The notes under the pieces were generated by a model that was not told the origin of the DNA, searched no databases, and worked only from the letters and a program-made list of their open reading frames with translations. Of a stretch of DNA of 64,000 bases, positions 34,083 to 44,743 are shown one piece after another (the first letter of the stretch is position 1; every line of letters begins with the position of its first letter). Position numbers and translations under genes: made by a program. Source of the DNA: Macrocybe gigantea (taxonomy: Eukaryota; Basidiomycota; Agaricomycetes; Agaricales; Callistosporiaceae); assembly GCA_011319805.1 (NCBI GenBank), contig SJRY01000205.1, positions 1 to 64,000 on the forward strand. Reading direction: 5' to 3'.

Positions 34083-34183
34083 CGTTGAGACTTGCTCAGA
34101 CTCACACACACACCACGTCATGCTTTATCAAAGACTTGATCAACATTCGACAACAAGCGGTCACCGATCCAGCGAGCACTAGC

Positions 34184-37100
34184 ATGAGCGACGAGAGCAC
34201 TTGGCTCAGAGAAGTAGACCAGGCATTGCAGTCCATGCCATTCACAGAGACAGTCCATGCCACCTGCAGAGACACTAGCAATCCAAACAAATGAAAGAGA
34301 GAGTGCACGCCTACACCAAGTAGCGACGACGAAGAGCAGGCATTTCTGAGAGAGTTTGCCTTCACCACCACAGACGAGCCTGCTGAGATCCTCAGCGAAG
34401 GAGCAGCACAACTCATTGCAGAACTCTTCCTAGAAGGAGAATATGGGATAAGCCCAGAAGAGCTGTGGTTAGACCAGAATCTTCTTGCCGAAGAAGAGGA
34501 CAAACCCATCCACAAGAAAATGAGAGAAGAATGAACACAAGCCTGAGACTTTAGGTGACAACAGATTGAGAACTATAATCGCCGAACACAGGAGGAAGAC
34601 ATACTGATACAGAGAGGGCACGACGCACAGAGCGTACGACAGAACCAACGAGAACAATACCAGAGTCAAGGACACACAGGAACGAAACCGTCGAACCCCT
34701 TCAGAGGACCAATCCGCTGAAGCACTGCATAAGGAAAGAATCGCACCACTGTGGCGAAAGTAAGCAACAATGACTGGGACAAATACTATCGGTGGAGGGA
34801 GCGAAAAGGATTACCAAAGACAAACAGACCGACCGCCACAGAGTGGGCTGATTTTGAACAAGCTTGTAGAATCACAGGAGTCGACCTAGACTACTGGAAA
34901 GAACAGAGAGAGGAGCAAAGACAGAAACAGCTCCAAGAACAGCAAGCCCAAATACAAGCACAGCAGACCCAAGAACAACAGATCCAGGAACAGGAAAACC
35001 AAGACCAAGAGAACAATGAAGAAACCCCCCAAAGGATGATGACAGAATACAAGAGAATCATTGCCAACCCAAAATCCTTTACAGGAGATCGAACATCCTT
35101 TGATATTTGGTGGAGGAAGATGAAACATTACATAACTGCACATGGAGACCTCACAGATACACAGAAGATTGGAGCGGTCCTGTCTAGAATGACTGACAGA
35201 CCCGGAGCCCACTGGGCGTCAAAGAAGATCGACACCACTACCAACCAAAGCACATGGGCTGACTTCATAACCAAGATAGAGACATGATTCAGCAACGTCA
35301 TGTCGCCATCGCAAGCAGGAAGCAAACTATTCAATATCAGACAGGGAAACCAACCCATCGACGAATTTCTGGATGAATTCATAGACCTCGCAAGGAAAGC
35401 AGGAATGACAGGAACAGCCCCTCATTTCCTACTCGAGAAGAGCTTAAACCGAAGGACGGCAGAAGCCGTACACTCGATCTCCACACTTCCAACAGATGGA
35501 GATGAATATATCAAGACAGTTCGAGCGATTGGATGAAACATCGATGAACACAGAAATGTGATGAGAGGAGAATTCACAAGCAATCAGTGCAAGACTGGAA
35601 ATCCAAGCCGAGGAGCAGGACAGGCCATGGAAGTTGACAAAGTACGAAGCAACAACTGCTTCAACTGCAATAAACCAGAACACCTCTCACAAAACTGCCC
35701 GGAACCATGAAAAGGAACAGCAAATGTCACATGTTTCAATTGTGGCTTAAAGGGACACTATGCACGGAACTGCAAGAAGAAGAAGAAAGGAAAATCCCGG
35801 GTCAGAGAAGTGAAAGAAGAAGAAGGAGAGGACGAAGAAGACAAGGATGAAGAAGCTCTGACAAAGAGGGTTTTGCCGAAGGGTCCAACTAGGAGGTGCT
35901 AAATCGCGACCCATACAACTGAAACAGACTCGCTTCAATATCGGATGTAGATCATCCCATACTCTGAAATACACCATTCCCGCCAAGCGATCTGAAGCAC
36001 CAAGGAAAACCATCCAAGGGGACAAACCACCAAAGAGGAAAGAACTCGCAGTACCAGCAAGGATATGAACACGAAAAGGAATCACAACGATAACATCGGA
36101 AGTCGATAGTGGAGCAGATAGGACCTGCATCAACACCGCGATAGTAGCAAAACAGGACTGAAGACACGATGAATTAAGAAGATTCCTATCATAAATGCAG
36201 ACGGATCACCCAACCGCCAGAAAACAGCAGACCAAGTAGTGGAGGTCCACATTGACATTAAAGGATACAAGGAGCACATGGAAGCCATCGTACTCGACAT
36301 CGGAAAAACTGACATGCTACTAGGACATGACTGGCTTGTCTACTACAACCCAACAATCAAATGGAGGACAGGAGAAGTTGTCTTCGACAGATGCCTTAAA
36401 ACGTGCAAAATAAACCACCAGACGATTAAGATACAGAAGGTGGCTGAATCAGCGAAAACCACAGCCAGCGACAAGATAGGAATCCAGATACCCCATATCT
36501 GATCAGATTCAAACACCTCTTCAAGGAGAAGAACTTTGATCGCTTACCAGACCACAAAGAATGGGACCATGAAATAAACTTAACAAAGGATGCACCCAAA
36601 ACGATACTGAGCAAGGTTTATCCGATAACACAGAAAGAACTAGAGGAGCTAGATGCCTTCGTCGAAGAAGGATTATGAACAGGAAAAATACGCCCATCGA
36701 AATCGCCTTACGCAGCACCCTGCTTCTTTCGCAACAAGAAGGATGGAAGCAAATGACTCATCCAAGACTACCGGGAGATAAACAAATATATGGTCAAGGA
36801 CAAGTTCCCACTACCACGCATCAGCGAGCTCCTTGATGTATTACAAGGAGCAAAGTACTTTAGCAAGATCGATATTATCTGGGGATACAATAACATGTGC
36901 ATCCGGAAAGGGGATGAATGGAAGGCAGCCTTCCTAACAGCAAGAGGACTCTTTGAACCACAGTCATGTATTTTGGGCAGTGCAACGCACCAGGCACTTT
37001 TAGCTGAATAATGGCGAGCCTCTTCCAAGACCAAATATGAAGAAGAGTGTGCATAATCTATATGGACGACATCATAATCATCGGACGAACACGAGAGGAA

Positions 37101-39512
37101 CTCCAAAAGAACACTATAGAAGTCATGGAAATACTGAACAAGAACGACCTGTTCATCAAAGGACCGAAATGCATCTGGGAATCATCAAAGGTCCCAGTAC
37201 TAGGATACATTGTAGGAGAAGGGAAGGTAGAAATGGAACCAGAAAAGATCACAGCCGTACAATCCTGGCCAACCCCAAAGACGAAGAAAGAACTACAAAA
37301 GTTCTTGGGATTCATGAACTTTTACCGACGATTCATCAAGGGATATGCAAAGGTCGCTAAACCCCTGATGGAGTTGACTGGAAACAAAGCATTCCAGTGG
37401 ACAGACAAGCAACAGGACACTTTCAAAGAGCTGATCCGACATATAACCTCGGCACCCATCCTAGCACTACCACAAACAGAAGGAAAATTCTGAGTTGAAA
37501 CAGACGCCTCAGGATATGCCATTGGAGCAGTACTATCACAACAGCAGAAAGGACTATGGCATCTGATCGCATTCATTTCGAGATGCATGACTCCAGTGGA
37601 ACAAAACTATGAAATCTATGACAAGGAACTTCTTGCAATAATGGTCGCACTAAAGACATGGAGACAATACCTCCTCGAAGCTCGAGAGAAGTTCGAAATA
37701 TTGACGGATCACAAAAACCTATCATACTTCCGGAAGCCACAGTGACTCAATTCGAGACAGATTGGCTGGTACCTGAAATTACAGGAATATGACTATGAAC
37801 TACGACACGTACCAGGAAAGGCGAATGGAAAAGCGGATGTTCTGTCATGGATGGCAGGATATGAAGAAAACCTAGCAGAGAAGGACGACATACAAATGAT
37901 CAAAGAAGCAGCATTCATTCGACATCTGGAAGAGAATAATGAATGAGACTTCGAATTTATGATGTTTGAGGATGAACACCCATGGAAAGAAGAAGCAGAA
38001 AATAACGAAACAATACAAACAAGAGGAATCACAATGATCGAATCCTCAAGAATAGAACAAATTCGACAATGCACATGAAGGGAGATGATCATAACAACAG
38101 GACTAAAGGAAAAACCACACTGGTTTACAGAAGATGACCACATCATATACGTAGGAGGAAAAATCTATGTTCCTCCAGACAACAAACTGAAGGAAAACAT
38201 CATGTTTGAATACCACGACACACCCATTGGAGGACACCCAGGGCAATACCGCATGCACGAGCTCATAAGCCGCACCTATTGGTGGCCATCAATGCTAACA
38301 GACATCAAGAAGTATGTCAATGGATGCGAAACATGTCAGCGAAACAAAATCATCCAACAAAAGAAACACGCACCCCTGCACCCGCACGAAGTCCCACAAC
38401 AACCATGGGAAGATATCGGAGTAGATCTCATAGGACCGCTACCCAGCTCGAATGGCTTTAATGCCATCGCCGCAGTCACAGACCACCTGACCAAGATGAT
38501 CCACCTAGTTCCCACAAAGACCAAACTCACAGCAGAAGGTCTCACACGACTATACTGAAACAATGTGTGGCAGCTTCATAGAATCCTACGAAAGATCATC
38601 AGTGATCGAGGACCCCAGTTCGCAGTACGATTCATGACAGCACTTCTAAAATTACTTGGAACAAAGCAAAATCTATCAACGGCCTATCACCCACAGACAG
38701 ATGGACAGGCGGAGCGATCCCACCAAGAAACAGAAGCCTTCCTCAGAAGCTTCACAAACAACTTACAGGACGATTGGGCAGAATGGATAGCAATCGCAGA
38801 GTACCAATACAATGACAAAGCACACCAGGGAATGAAGGAGACACCATTCTACCTCAACTATGGAATGCACCCCTGGAAGGGAGAGCCACAGATGACAGAA
38901 GGGAATAACCCCACAGCAAAAGACTTCGTCAAAAGAATGAACCAAATACGAAAGGAAGCAAATGCTGCGCTGCAATATGCACAAACACGAGCCAAAGACA
39001 ATTACGATGTGAGACAAAAACTGGCCCGTGAATACAAGAAAGGGGATAGAGTATGGCTAGAAGCCACCAATATCACAGTCAATCGACCATCAAAGAAGTT
39101 ATCGGCACTCCGATATGGACCGTTCAAGGTGGTTGAAAAGAAAGGAGCCTCGGCATATCACCTGGAACTCCCAGCATCATGGCAGCTGATACACCCCGTG
39201 TTCAATGAAACACTGCTCATGCCTTACAAAGGACCCCGTTTCAAGATACAAGAGCAACCATCACCACCACCCCCTGAAATCATAAATGATGAAGAAGAGT
39301 ATGAGATAGAAGAGATCCTAAAAAGGAAGAAACAAGGAAGGGGGCTATTCCTGGTCAAATGGAAAGGATACGGACATGAAGAGAACACATGGATCAAAGA
39401 GAAGGAACTGGGGAATGCACAGCAAGCTCTAGACCACTTCCTAAAGAAGACTGCGAACCAGGATAAAAGGATCATGACAAGAGGGAAGAAGACCAAAAAT
39501 CGCACTTCATGA
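34184..39512 (+). pseudogene. Chromovirus gag-pol, decayed
   Basis: Blocks in order: gag N-terminus (MSDESTWLREVDQAL), a Gln-rich coiled region near 34900-35010, the gag core near 35040-35540, two CCHC zinc knuckles (CFNCNKPEHLSQNC and CFNCGLKGHYARNC, 35650-35780), protease region (INADGSPNRQ, DMLLGHDWLVYYNPTIKW), RT with CIIYMDDIIIIGR at about 37050, RNase H near 37490-37900, integrase zinc-binding and core (HPGQYRMHELISRTYWW, DLIGPLP, ISDRGPQF, STAYHPQTDGQAERSHQE), and a chromodomain (EYEIEEILKRKK ... VKWKGYGHEENTW) near 39295-39460. At least a dozen in-frame stops, mostly TGA, break it. In the minus-strand copy several of these are CGA. The pol stop TGA at 39510 overlaps the next ATG. Confidence 0.92.
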
Positions 39513-39906
39513 CCACCAATGCCCCCATCAGCATTGACAGCAGCGAGGGCAGCTGCGCACCTACCCCCAATCACCCAAGCGACCTCGAGAATCTGGCAAG
39601 GATTCTCAATGCTAGCGACTACATGGACCCCCTCGCCATCACACTTGGCGCATATATGTGCTATGTTATGACCGTCCACACGCACCTCTGGACCAGGTGA
39701 ACCCCTGATGGACCGGCCCCACTGCAGCTGAACGTATCGTGCTTCGTGAGGCAATGGAAATGCTTCGCACAGAAAACCGGCGACTTAAACTCCTCGCCAC
39801 CACACTCCATCACATCCGCGCCTATAATGAAGAGCTCATTCATACATGGGCCCCACATGCTGTGACCGCCTGGGAGACCAATACTGGGTGGGGACAGCTG
39901 GACTAA
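39509..39906 (+). pseudogene. Third ORF of the chromovirus
   Basis: ATG overlaps the pol stop as ATGA. Begins MTTNAPISIDSSEGSCAP. A TGA near 39698 and a one-base loss near 39712 break it, but the downstream part (ENRRLKLLATTLHHI, ending WGQLD) reads without the stop seen in other copies at ENR. The original ORF was therefore about 130 residues. Confidence 0.65.
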
Positions 39907-39943
39907 GGTTTTTCACGAGGACGCAAATCTACAGAGAGGGTGA

Positions 39944-40263
39944 TGTTACAGACATCACCCAAAGGACCATTCATTTTCTTGTCTTATCTTTCCCACATCC
40001 CTTATCTCCCCCGTCATGCTGCACCACATGCAACCATCGAGTCATCCCACTTCCCTAGTCATCCTGAGTCATCTCCTTCCAGTCTTACTCATCCACAGTC
40101 CACAGCATTGTGCAGCCCATGGTCCGTGCTCGAGCACTGTAATGTATATAAGGACTCCCAGATGTACCAGTAGTGCTAGGCTTAATATTCCTTTTGCCAT
40201 CATCTCAAGACCACTCTCGCACTTAGTCTGCCTGAGTCCTTCTGAGATTCATCTAGCCTAACA
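39944..40263 (+). repeat. 3' LTR
   Basis: Same 320-bp family as 33750-34069, with several single-base differences, most of them C/T or G/A at CpG sites. Confidence 0.92.
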
Positions 40264-40661
40264 CTAGCCACATGTATCCTTCTCACATTTGTATGGCTCC
40301 TCCATGCATCTGCCACAATGGCGCGGAGACTCGAACACCATGAGGACATCAAAATCTGCTGATTACCCTTTTGGAGGTGGACTTATCTTTGGTCATTCAT
40401 AGATACCTCATCTCTGAATGAGTTGCGCACATTCCATAGTCCACATACCTGATCTCTGATGCATGGTTTCCCTAGTCTAATGCAGCGATCCCTGTTAATT
40501 TTAAAATCAACACTAAGTAGTGGTACAAATGCACATGGAACAGGCAGAGGATGATTCAGGTCACTGTGCAATGGTATTTTTGCATGTCATAGCATACATA
40601 CTGTATTGTCAATGATGAAACAAAATGAATGATATCGTGGATGGGGTCTAAAGTTCATCCT
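40264..40661. other. No gene seen
   Basis: Host-like sequence between the LTR and the next gene. It may be the 3' untranslated region of the minus-strand gene that follows. Confidence 0.4.
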
Positions 40662-42108
40662 TCAAAATGGTGTCAACTGTGTCTTCGAAGAGCAGGGAAA
40701 AAGGAGGCTTACATCCACCAAGTGTTCGTAAATGAAGGCAAAGCACTGCATCAGAAAACGACAATCCTGCGATTCAATCTGCTTGCTCATAACTGCTGTC
40801 CTGATTTCCGGCTCAGTAGCTGTGTGTGCACTGTGATTTCCTTCCCGGCGGATCTTGTTGAAAGAGCAAAGAAATTCAACAGTGTCTCGCGGGAGACTGT
40901 GCTTGCTGTTTGACTGTGCAAGCACCAGCACAATCATGTCTGTCAGCTGCTGCATGTTGCGCTTGCTGCACAAGTCATCCCACGAGTTGATGTTCATGAT
41001 CTTGAGGACTTTCTCGTGAGAGAGGTCCAGCAGGACACGAAGATGGAGAGGTATCAACTTGACAGTAAGCTAAGGAGCAACGAGGACCATTAATAGGATG
41101 TCAGCGAATTTGGATGAGCTCGCACCTCAGTAATAGTGTTGATGCCCTGCTGGCATTGTTCCCTTTCCTCCCTGAGTGCTCTCTTCTGCTCCTCGATTTC
41201 CTTCGCCTATTCCTCGAGCTGTGCTCCTTGTAGTTCTGCCTCCTTTTCCAGCTGTGCTACCTCCACTTTTTGTTCAGATCTTTCCTTTGCCAGAGTGTCC
41301 TTCTGTAATGCCAGAGTGTCCTTCTGTGATGCCAGAGTGTCCTTCTGCAATGCCAGAGCATCCTTCTGTGATGCCAGCAATTCCTTCTGTGATGCCAATT
41401 CAGCTTGTTGTTGTTCTACTATCATTTGCAAGCCCTCAATAGCTCTCAAAATGCCATGAAGATCTTTTGCTGAAATGCACTCCTCCCCTGTTTCTACTCA
41501 TGACCGCATTAAACAAAGCTCCTATGACAACTAGCCTATGACGCACCTTTCATGGCGCTGGGGCTGTCACCAGCATTCTGTGCATCAGCGAGTGCTTTGG
41601 AGAGCTGCAAATTCTCATTTTTGAGTGCCTGATGCTCCTCTTTCAATTTATTGAAATGATCCTTCACTGTGGCAGCATGTGGACCTGGTTGAATGAGGGT
41701 GATGAGACCAACATCAGTGAGGACAGAGATCTTGTCCTCTGGCTTAGCCGCTGGCATGATGATTGAAGATCAGAGAAAATGAGCAAAGCAGGGTCGCTCA
41801 CCTGTCGGAAAGCACTGAACTGCCATCTCCTCCCAATTCAGTGGCGGTGTAAATGAGAACTCATCATTGACCTTGCTGATGATGTCCTTTGTCAACTTTC
41901 TCATGACCTGATTGACTGTAGCTATGCCGGCTTTTGTAGAGCCTCCAATGGTCATACAGGGGTCAACCCATATGCCTGTTACTCTCACCTTCTCCTGGCC
42001 TCGAGATTCACTCATGCTGGTAAGTTGAGCAGTGAGAATGTCTGTCCGAATAGCGTTGATGGACGATTCTTGATTATCAGACATGTTTTTTTTGTCTCCC
42101 ATGAGCAT
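40662..42108 (-). CDS. Uncharacterised coiled-coil protein
   Basis: I do not recognise this protein. Minus-strand exons read in order: MSDNQESSINAIR... with IWVDPCMTIGG near 41960, a segment SVLTDVGLITLIQPGPHAATV and KLKEEHQALKNENLQLSKAL at 41536-41757, a long coiled coil at 41200-41460 built of a 7-residue repeat (LASQKDTLALQKDTL), and a C-terminal part at 40662-41057 with LLDLSHEKVLKIMNINSW and FLCSFNKIRREGNHSAHT. The coil comes from a 21-bp tandem repeat at about 41290-41397. A TAG stop at about 41204 follows AQLEE, unless an intron removes it, so the gene may be broken. The start is uncertain between 42108 and 42084. A structural or DNA-associated role is possible but not shown. Confidence 0.55.
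41290..41397. repeat. 21-bp coding minisatellite
   Basis: Five to six copies of a unit like CTTCTGTGATGCCAGAGTGTC, encoding the heptads of the coiled-coil gene on the minus strand. Confidence 0.85.
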
Positions 42109-42302
42109 CTGATAGTAACCTCCATGATTTTCAGAGCTTGGCAGTATGTGCTATTCGTTCCTCTACACTCCTCAAGTTCAAGAATGTCATGCTGCTTGAT
42201 GATGGTGGTAATAGCAGTAGTGCAGCCAGAAAGCCTCCGGACCATGCTGACATTGTTGTCAATGCAAACATCAGTGCATTTAGCAGTGTAAACACATGAG
42301 GC

Positions 42303-42770
42303 ATGGAGAAGGAGCCAGACATGGCGAGTGGCAATGGTATTGGCAGTGGTAGCGATGAGGAGCAGGATGAGCGGGAAGGCCAAGATGAAGGTGAGGAGCG
42401 GAACACAGACGAAGAAGAAGACGAGGAAGAGCAAGATGAAGAGGAGCAGGAAGAGGAAGGTGAGAATGAAGGAGAGGATGTGGAGGAGCAAGGCAGCAAG
42501 TCTGGTTCACCCCCGTGCAAGCTGATCGTTGTTGATGAAGTCATGAAGGATGCTGCAGTCGTCATCCTGTCTGTGCCCATGAAAGATGCACCATTCTCGG
42601 TGGGCCGCATCACAGATGTGGCCACCACTATGACCACTATGATCTCTGACAGCACCAAGCCAAAAAACTCCAAAACTGAATCCAAATCTTCTCCACCGGA
42701 TATGACCTCCCAAATTCAAGTTGCCCACTCGAATCTCGTCCTCAGCAACAATGGCATTCACACAAAGTGA
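42303..42770 (+). CDS. Acidic low-complexity protein
   Basis: A 155-residue open frame starting MEKEPDMASGNG, with a long Glu/Asp/Gln-rich stretch (about residues 20-62) and a C-terminal half (LIVVDEVMKDAAVVILSVP ... ITDVATTMTTMI). It is divergent from the coiled-coil gene at 42108, about 190 bases away. No family is recognised. The acidic repeat could be spurious, but the C-terminal half is not repetitive. It may be the first exon of a longer gene. Confidence 0.4.
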   Translation: MEKEPDMASGNGIGSGSDEEQDEREGQDEGEERNTDEEEDEEEQDEEEQEEEGENEGEDVEEQGSKSGSPPCKLIVVDEVMKDAAVVILSVPMKDAPFSVGRITDVATTMTTMISDSTKPKNSKTESKSSPPDMTSQIQVAHSNLVLSNNGIHTK

Positions 42771-42989
42771 GCTTGACATTGAGTAATAAACCATCGTCGT
42801 TCCTCATCATCATCAATAGTGCAGAAATGGCTGTCAACAAACCCCTCCAGCACACACCATAGCTCTATCTGCTTGTGCCCACCCGATTCACCATCACCAC
42901 AGATGCCGAACATCCATCTTATGCTCTATGACCATATGTCATCTCAGTTGCTCACCACCCTAGAGCGCTTGCTCTTGCATCCACTCATG

Positions 42990-44150
42990 AACCTGTGCCC
43001 GTCATCTGCCGGAAGAGCATCAACACCATCTGTGATGTTGCGAACCATGGCATGGTATGCAGAAAACCTTGGCATGCCCTCCAGGCTCAGGTCTTCAGCA
43101 TGTCCCAGGCTCAGGGAGGCGGCAGCAGCACTGGTGCAGGCCAATGCGAGAGCACCTATTGCATTTTTGCTGGATGTCCCAACCTTGTCAAGGACCTCCA
43201 GACTGACATCGTCATCAACGTCTTCCAGTGCAGTCTACAGGATGGATGCAGCATCGATGTAGGCCTGTGTTTTTCCTGTTCTCTGTTCCAGATTCTCACA
43301 CACGCTATCACAGGTCTGCCATGTGGCATTGCTGGCCTCTGTGGCCTACCTCACAGCTGCCGATCCCACACAAATATCCCAGGCTCACTCTCTTCTGTAT
43401 CCCATGCTAGACATGCTCCCTCAACTTGCCCAAAACTTGTCTCAGCCTGCCAACATGTCCTCCTGCTCCTCATTCTCAAATTACCACCACCTCTCGACTT
43501 TTCTCTCAGAGCTTCTTCCTCTTTGCTCTGCTCATCTGACCTTGTTTGAACCTCACCTTCTTGCCCTTCTCAGTTTTCTCCCCTCCCTTGTTCTTGCACC
43601 CATTGACTGTGGACCCACCCCCACCATCAGCAGACCCTTCCTGACCTCGAACAGGAGCAATGGTGCTCAACCGGGCTCGTTCGTGTTCCCCTCTCCATCG
43701 CCCACCAACATGGCCTCCACATCCCCACAAGCTTTGTCTTTTCAGACTCACGATAGCAAAGAAGAAGACCTGCAGCAGACTCTCCATCTCAACACCATGG
43801 AGTTTATGATCACCCTCTCTGAGGCCAGGCCAAATATGGTCCAGAAGATTCCCAGTTGGGTAGAAATCATCATCCATTCCTGCCTCGAGGTGATGGGTGA
43901 GATTGACAAGGAAGAGTCCAGTGGCTTGGAGGGCTGGCTGAAAGAAGATGTATGTCCAGCCCTCATTTATCACAGATGTGAGCTCATGCCTTGTTCTAGC
44001 CCTCTGCGAATTCCACCTCATCCAATACAGAATTGCCGCCAGCACTCTATGAGCAATCTCTTGATCGACTGGCATGCACAATGGGCAGTCGAGCCATCCT
44101 GCCCCCAGCTTTTCAGTATATACCTTCCATGCTTGCAAGCTATTGTGAAG
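42990..44150 (+). pseudogene. Importin beta (Kap123/importin-4 type) fragment
   Basis: Kap123-type karyopherins carry ribosomal proteins and histones into the nucleus using HEAT repeats. Blocks seen in order: IFAGCPNLVKDLQTDIVINVFQ near 43165, LASVAYLTAADPTQ near 43330, YPMLDMLPQLAQ, FLSELLPLCSAH and ALLSFLPSLVLAPIDCGPTP near 43500-43620, TMEFMITLSEARPNMVQKI near 43795, EVMGEIDKE then GLEGWLKED to 43948. In another frame, PALYEQSLDRLACTMG and LPPAFQYIPSMLASY follow to 44145. The frame change between WLKED and PALYEQ (43950-44035) is not solved by a normal intron phase. The protein ends there, far short of a full importin of about 1,000 residues. It is a truncated, decayed copy. Confidence 0.7.
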
Positions 44151-44407
44151 ATCGCTCTTCTCTCCACTTTTTTTTTTTGCTTTTTCACTCAAGGCTCGTC
44201 TTTCCCCTGCCCGTCTGGATCTTGGCATGATCCCAAGTGACTGGTCCCTCTGTGCCTGCCACTGGAATATAAGCCCTTTCAAGATCCTCTCCGGCTTCCC
44301 CGCTGCTCCCCACACATGCATGCACGCTCTCTCCCATGCTACCCCCACTCCCCCCTTTCTTCTTATCTTGCACTGCATCTCACGGGTGCATCTTCTTGCA
44401 TCACTGA

Positions 44408-44593
44408 CTAAGAACATACACTCAGTTCTGGACTATTAGAGCATTCGACCATTGCATGCTGTGGGCTGGGCAGGAGCGAAATGTTCAAAGGCATCTTGCC
44501 CTTCAGATGTTGATGCAGCACTGCCAGCAGAGTCCCGCACAGCACCAAGATGGTGACGGCCTGCAGCTGTGACAGTGTTTCCAACAGCGACAT
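44408..44593 (-). other. Short membrane-anchor-like ORF
   Basis: On the minus strand MSLLETLSQLQAVTIL begins a hydrophobic helix followed by a basic stretch (HQHLKGK), the layout of a P450 N-terminal anchor. It is only 61 residues and points away from the P450 gene that begins at 44744 without an anchor. The meaning is uncertain; see findings. Confidence 0.35.
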
Positions 44594-44743
44594 GATGGAA
44601 AATTCCCAATGCCTGCCAAGGGACAGCTGGATATTCAGCAACACCATCCTCACAAAATTGTACATCTACGATCTCCCCTAATCTAATGACACTTGCGAGA
44701 ACTGATGACTTTTGCTTAATCTCTCCCCACCACCACCATCCAA

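Larger units (their letters stand above)
33750..40263 (+). mobile_element. Chromovirus (Ty3/gypsy) with two LTRs, plus-strand copy
   Basis: LTRs of 320 bp at 33750-34069 and 39944-40263 start TGTTACAGACAT and end CTAGCCTAACA. Internal order: gag with two zinc knuckles, protease, RT, RNase H, integrase with chromodomain, then a small third ORF. Many TGA stops make it dead. The five bases before it (TACAA) and after it (CTAGC) do not match, so the two ends may not come from one insertion. The LTRs differ at several CpG-type positions, so it is older than the copy at 54130. Confidence 0.93.

Noticed and set aside
43506..44417. 303-codon minus-strand frame opposite the importin fragment
   Set aside because: The plus strand shows clear importin blocks. 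The minus frame has no recognisable content.
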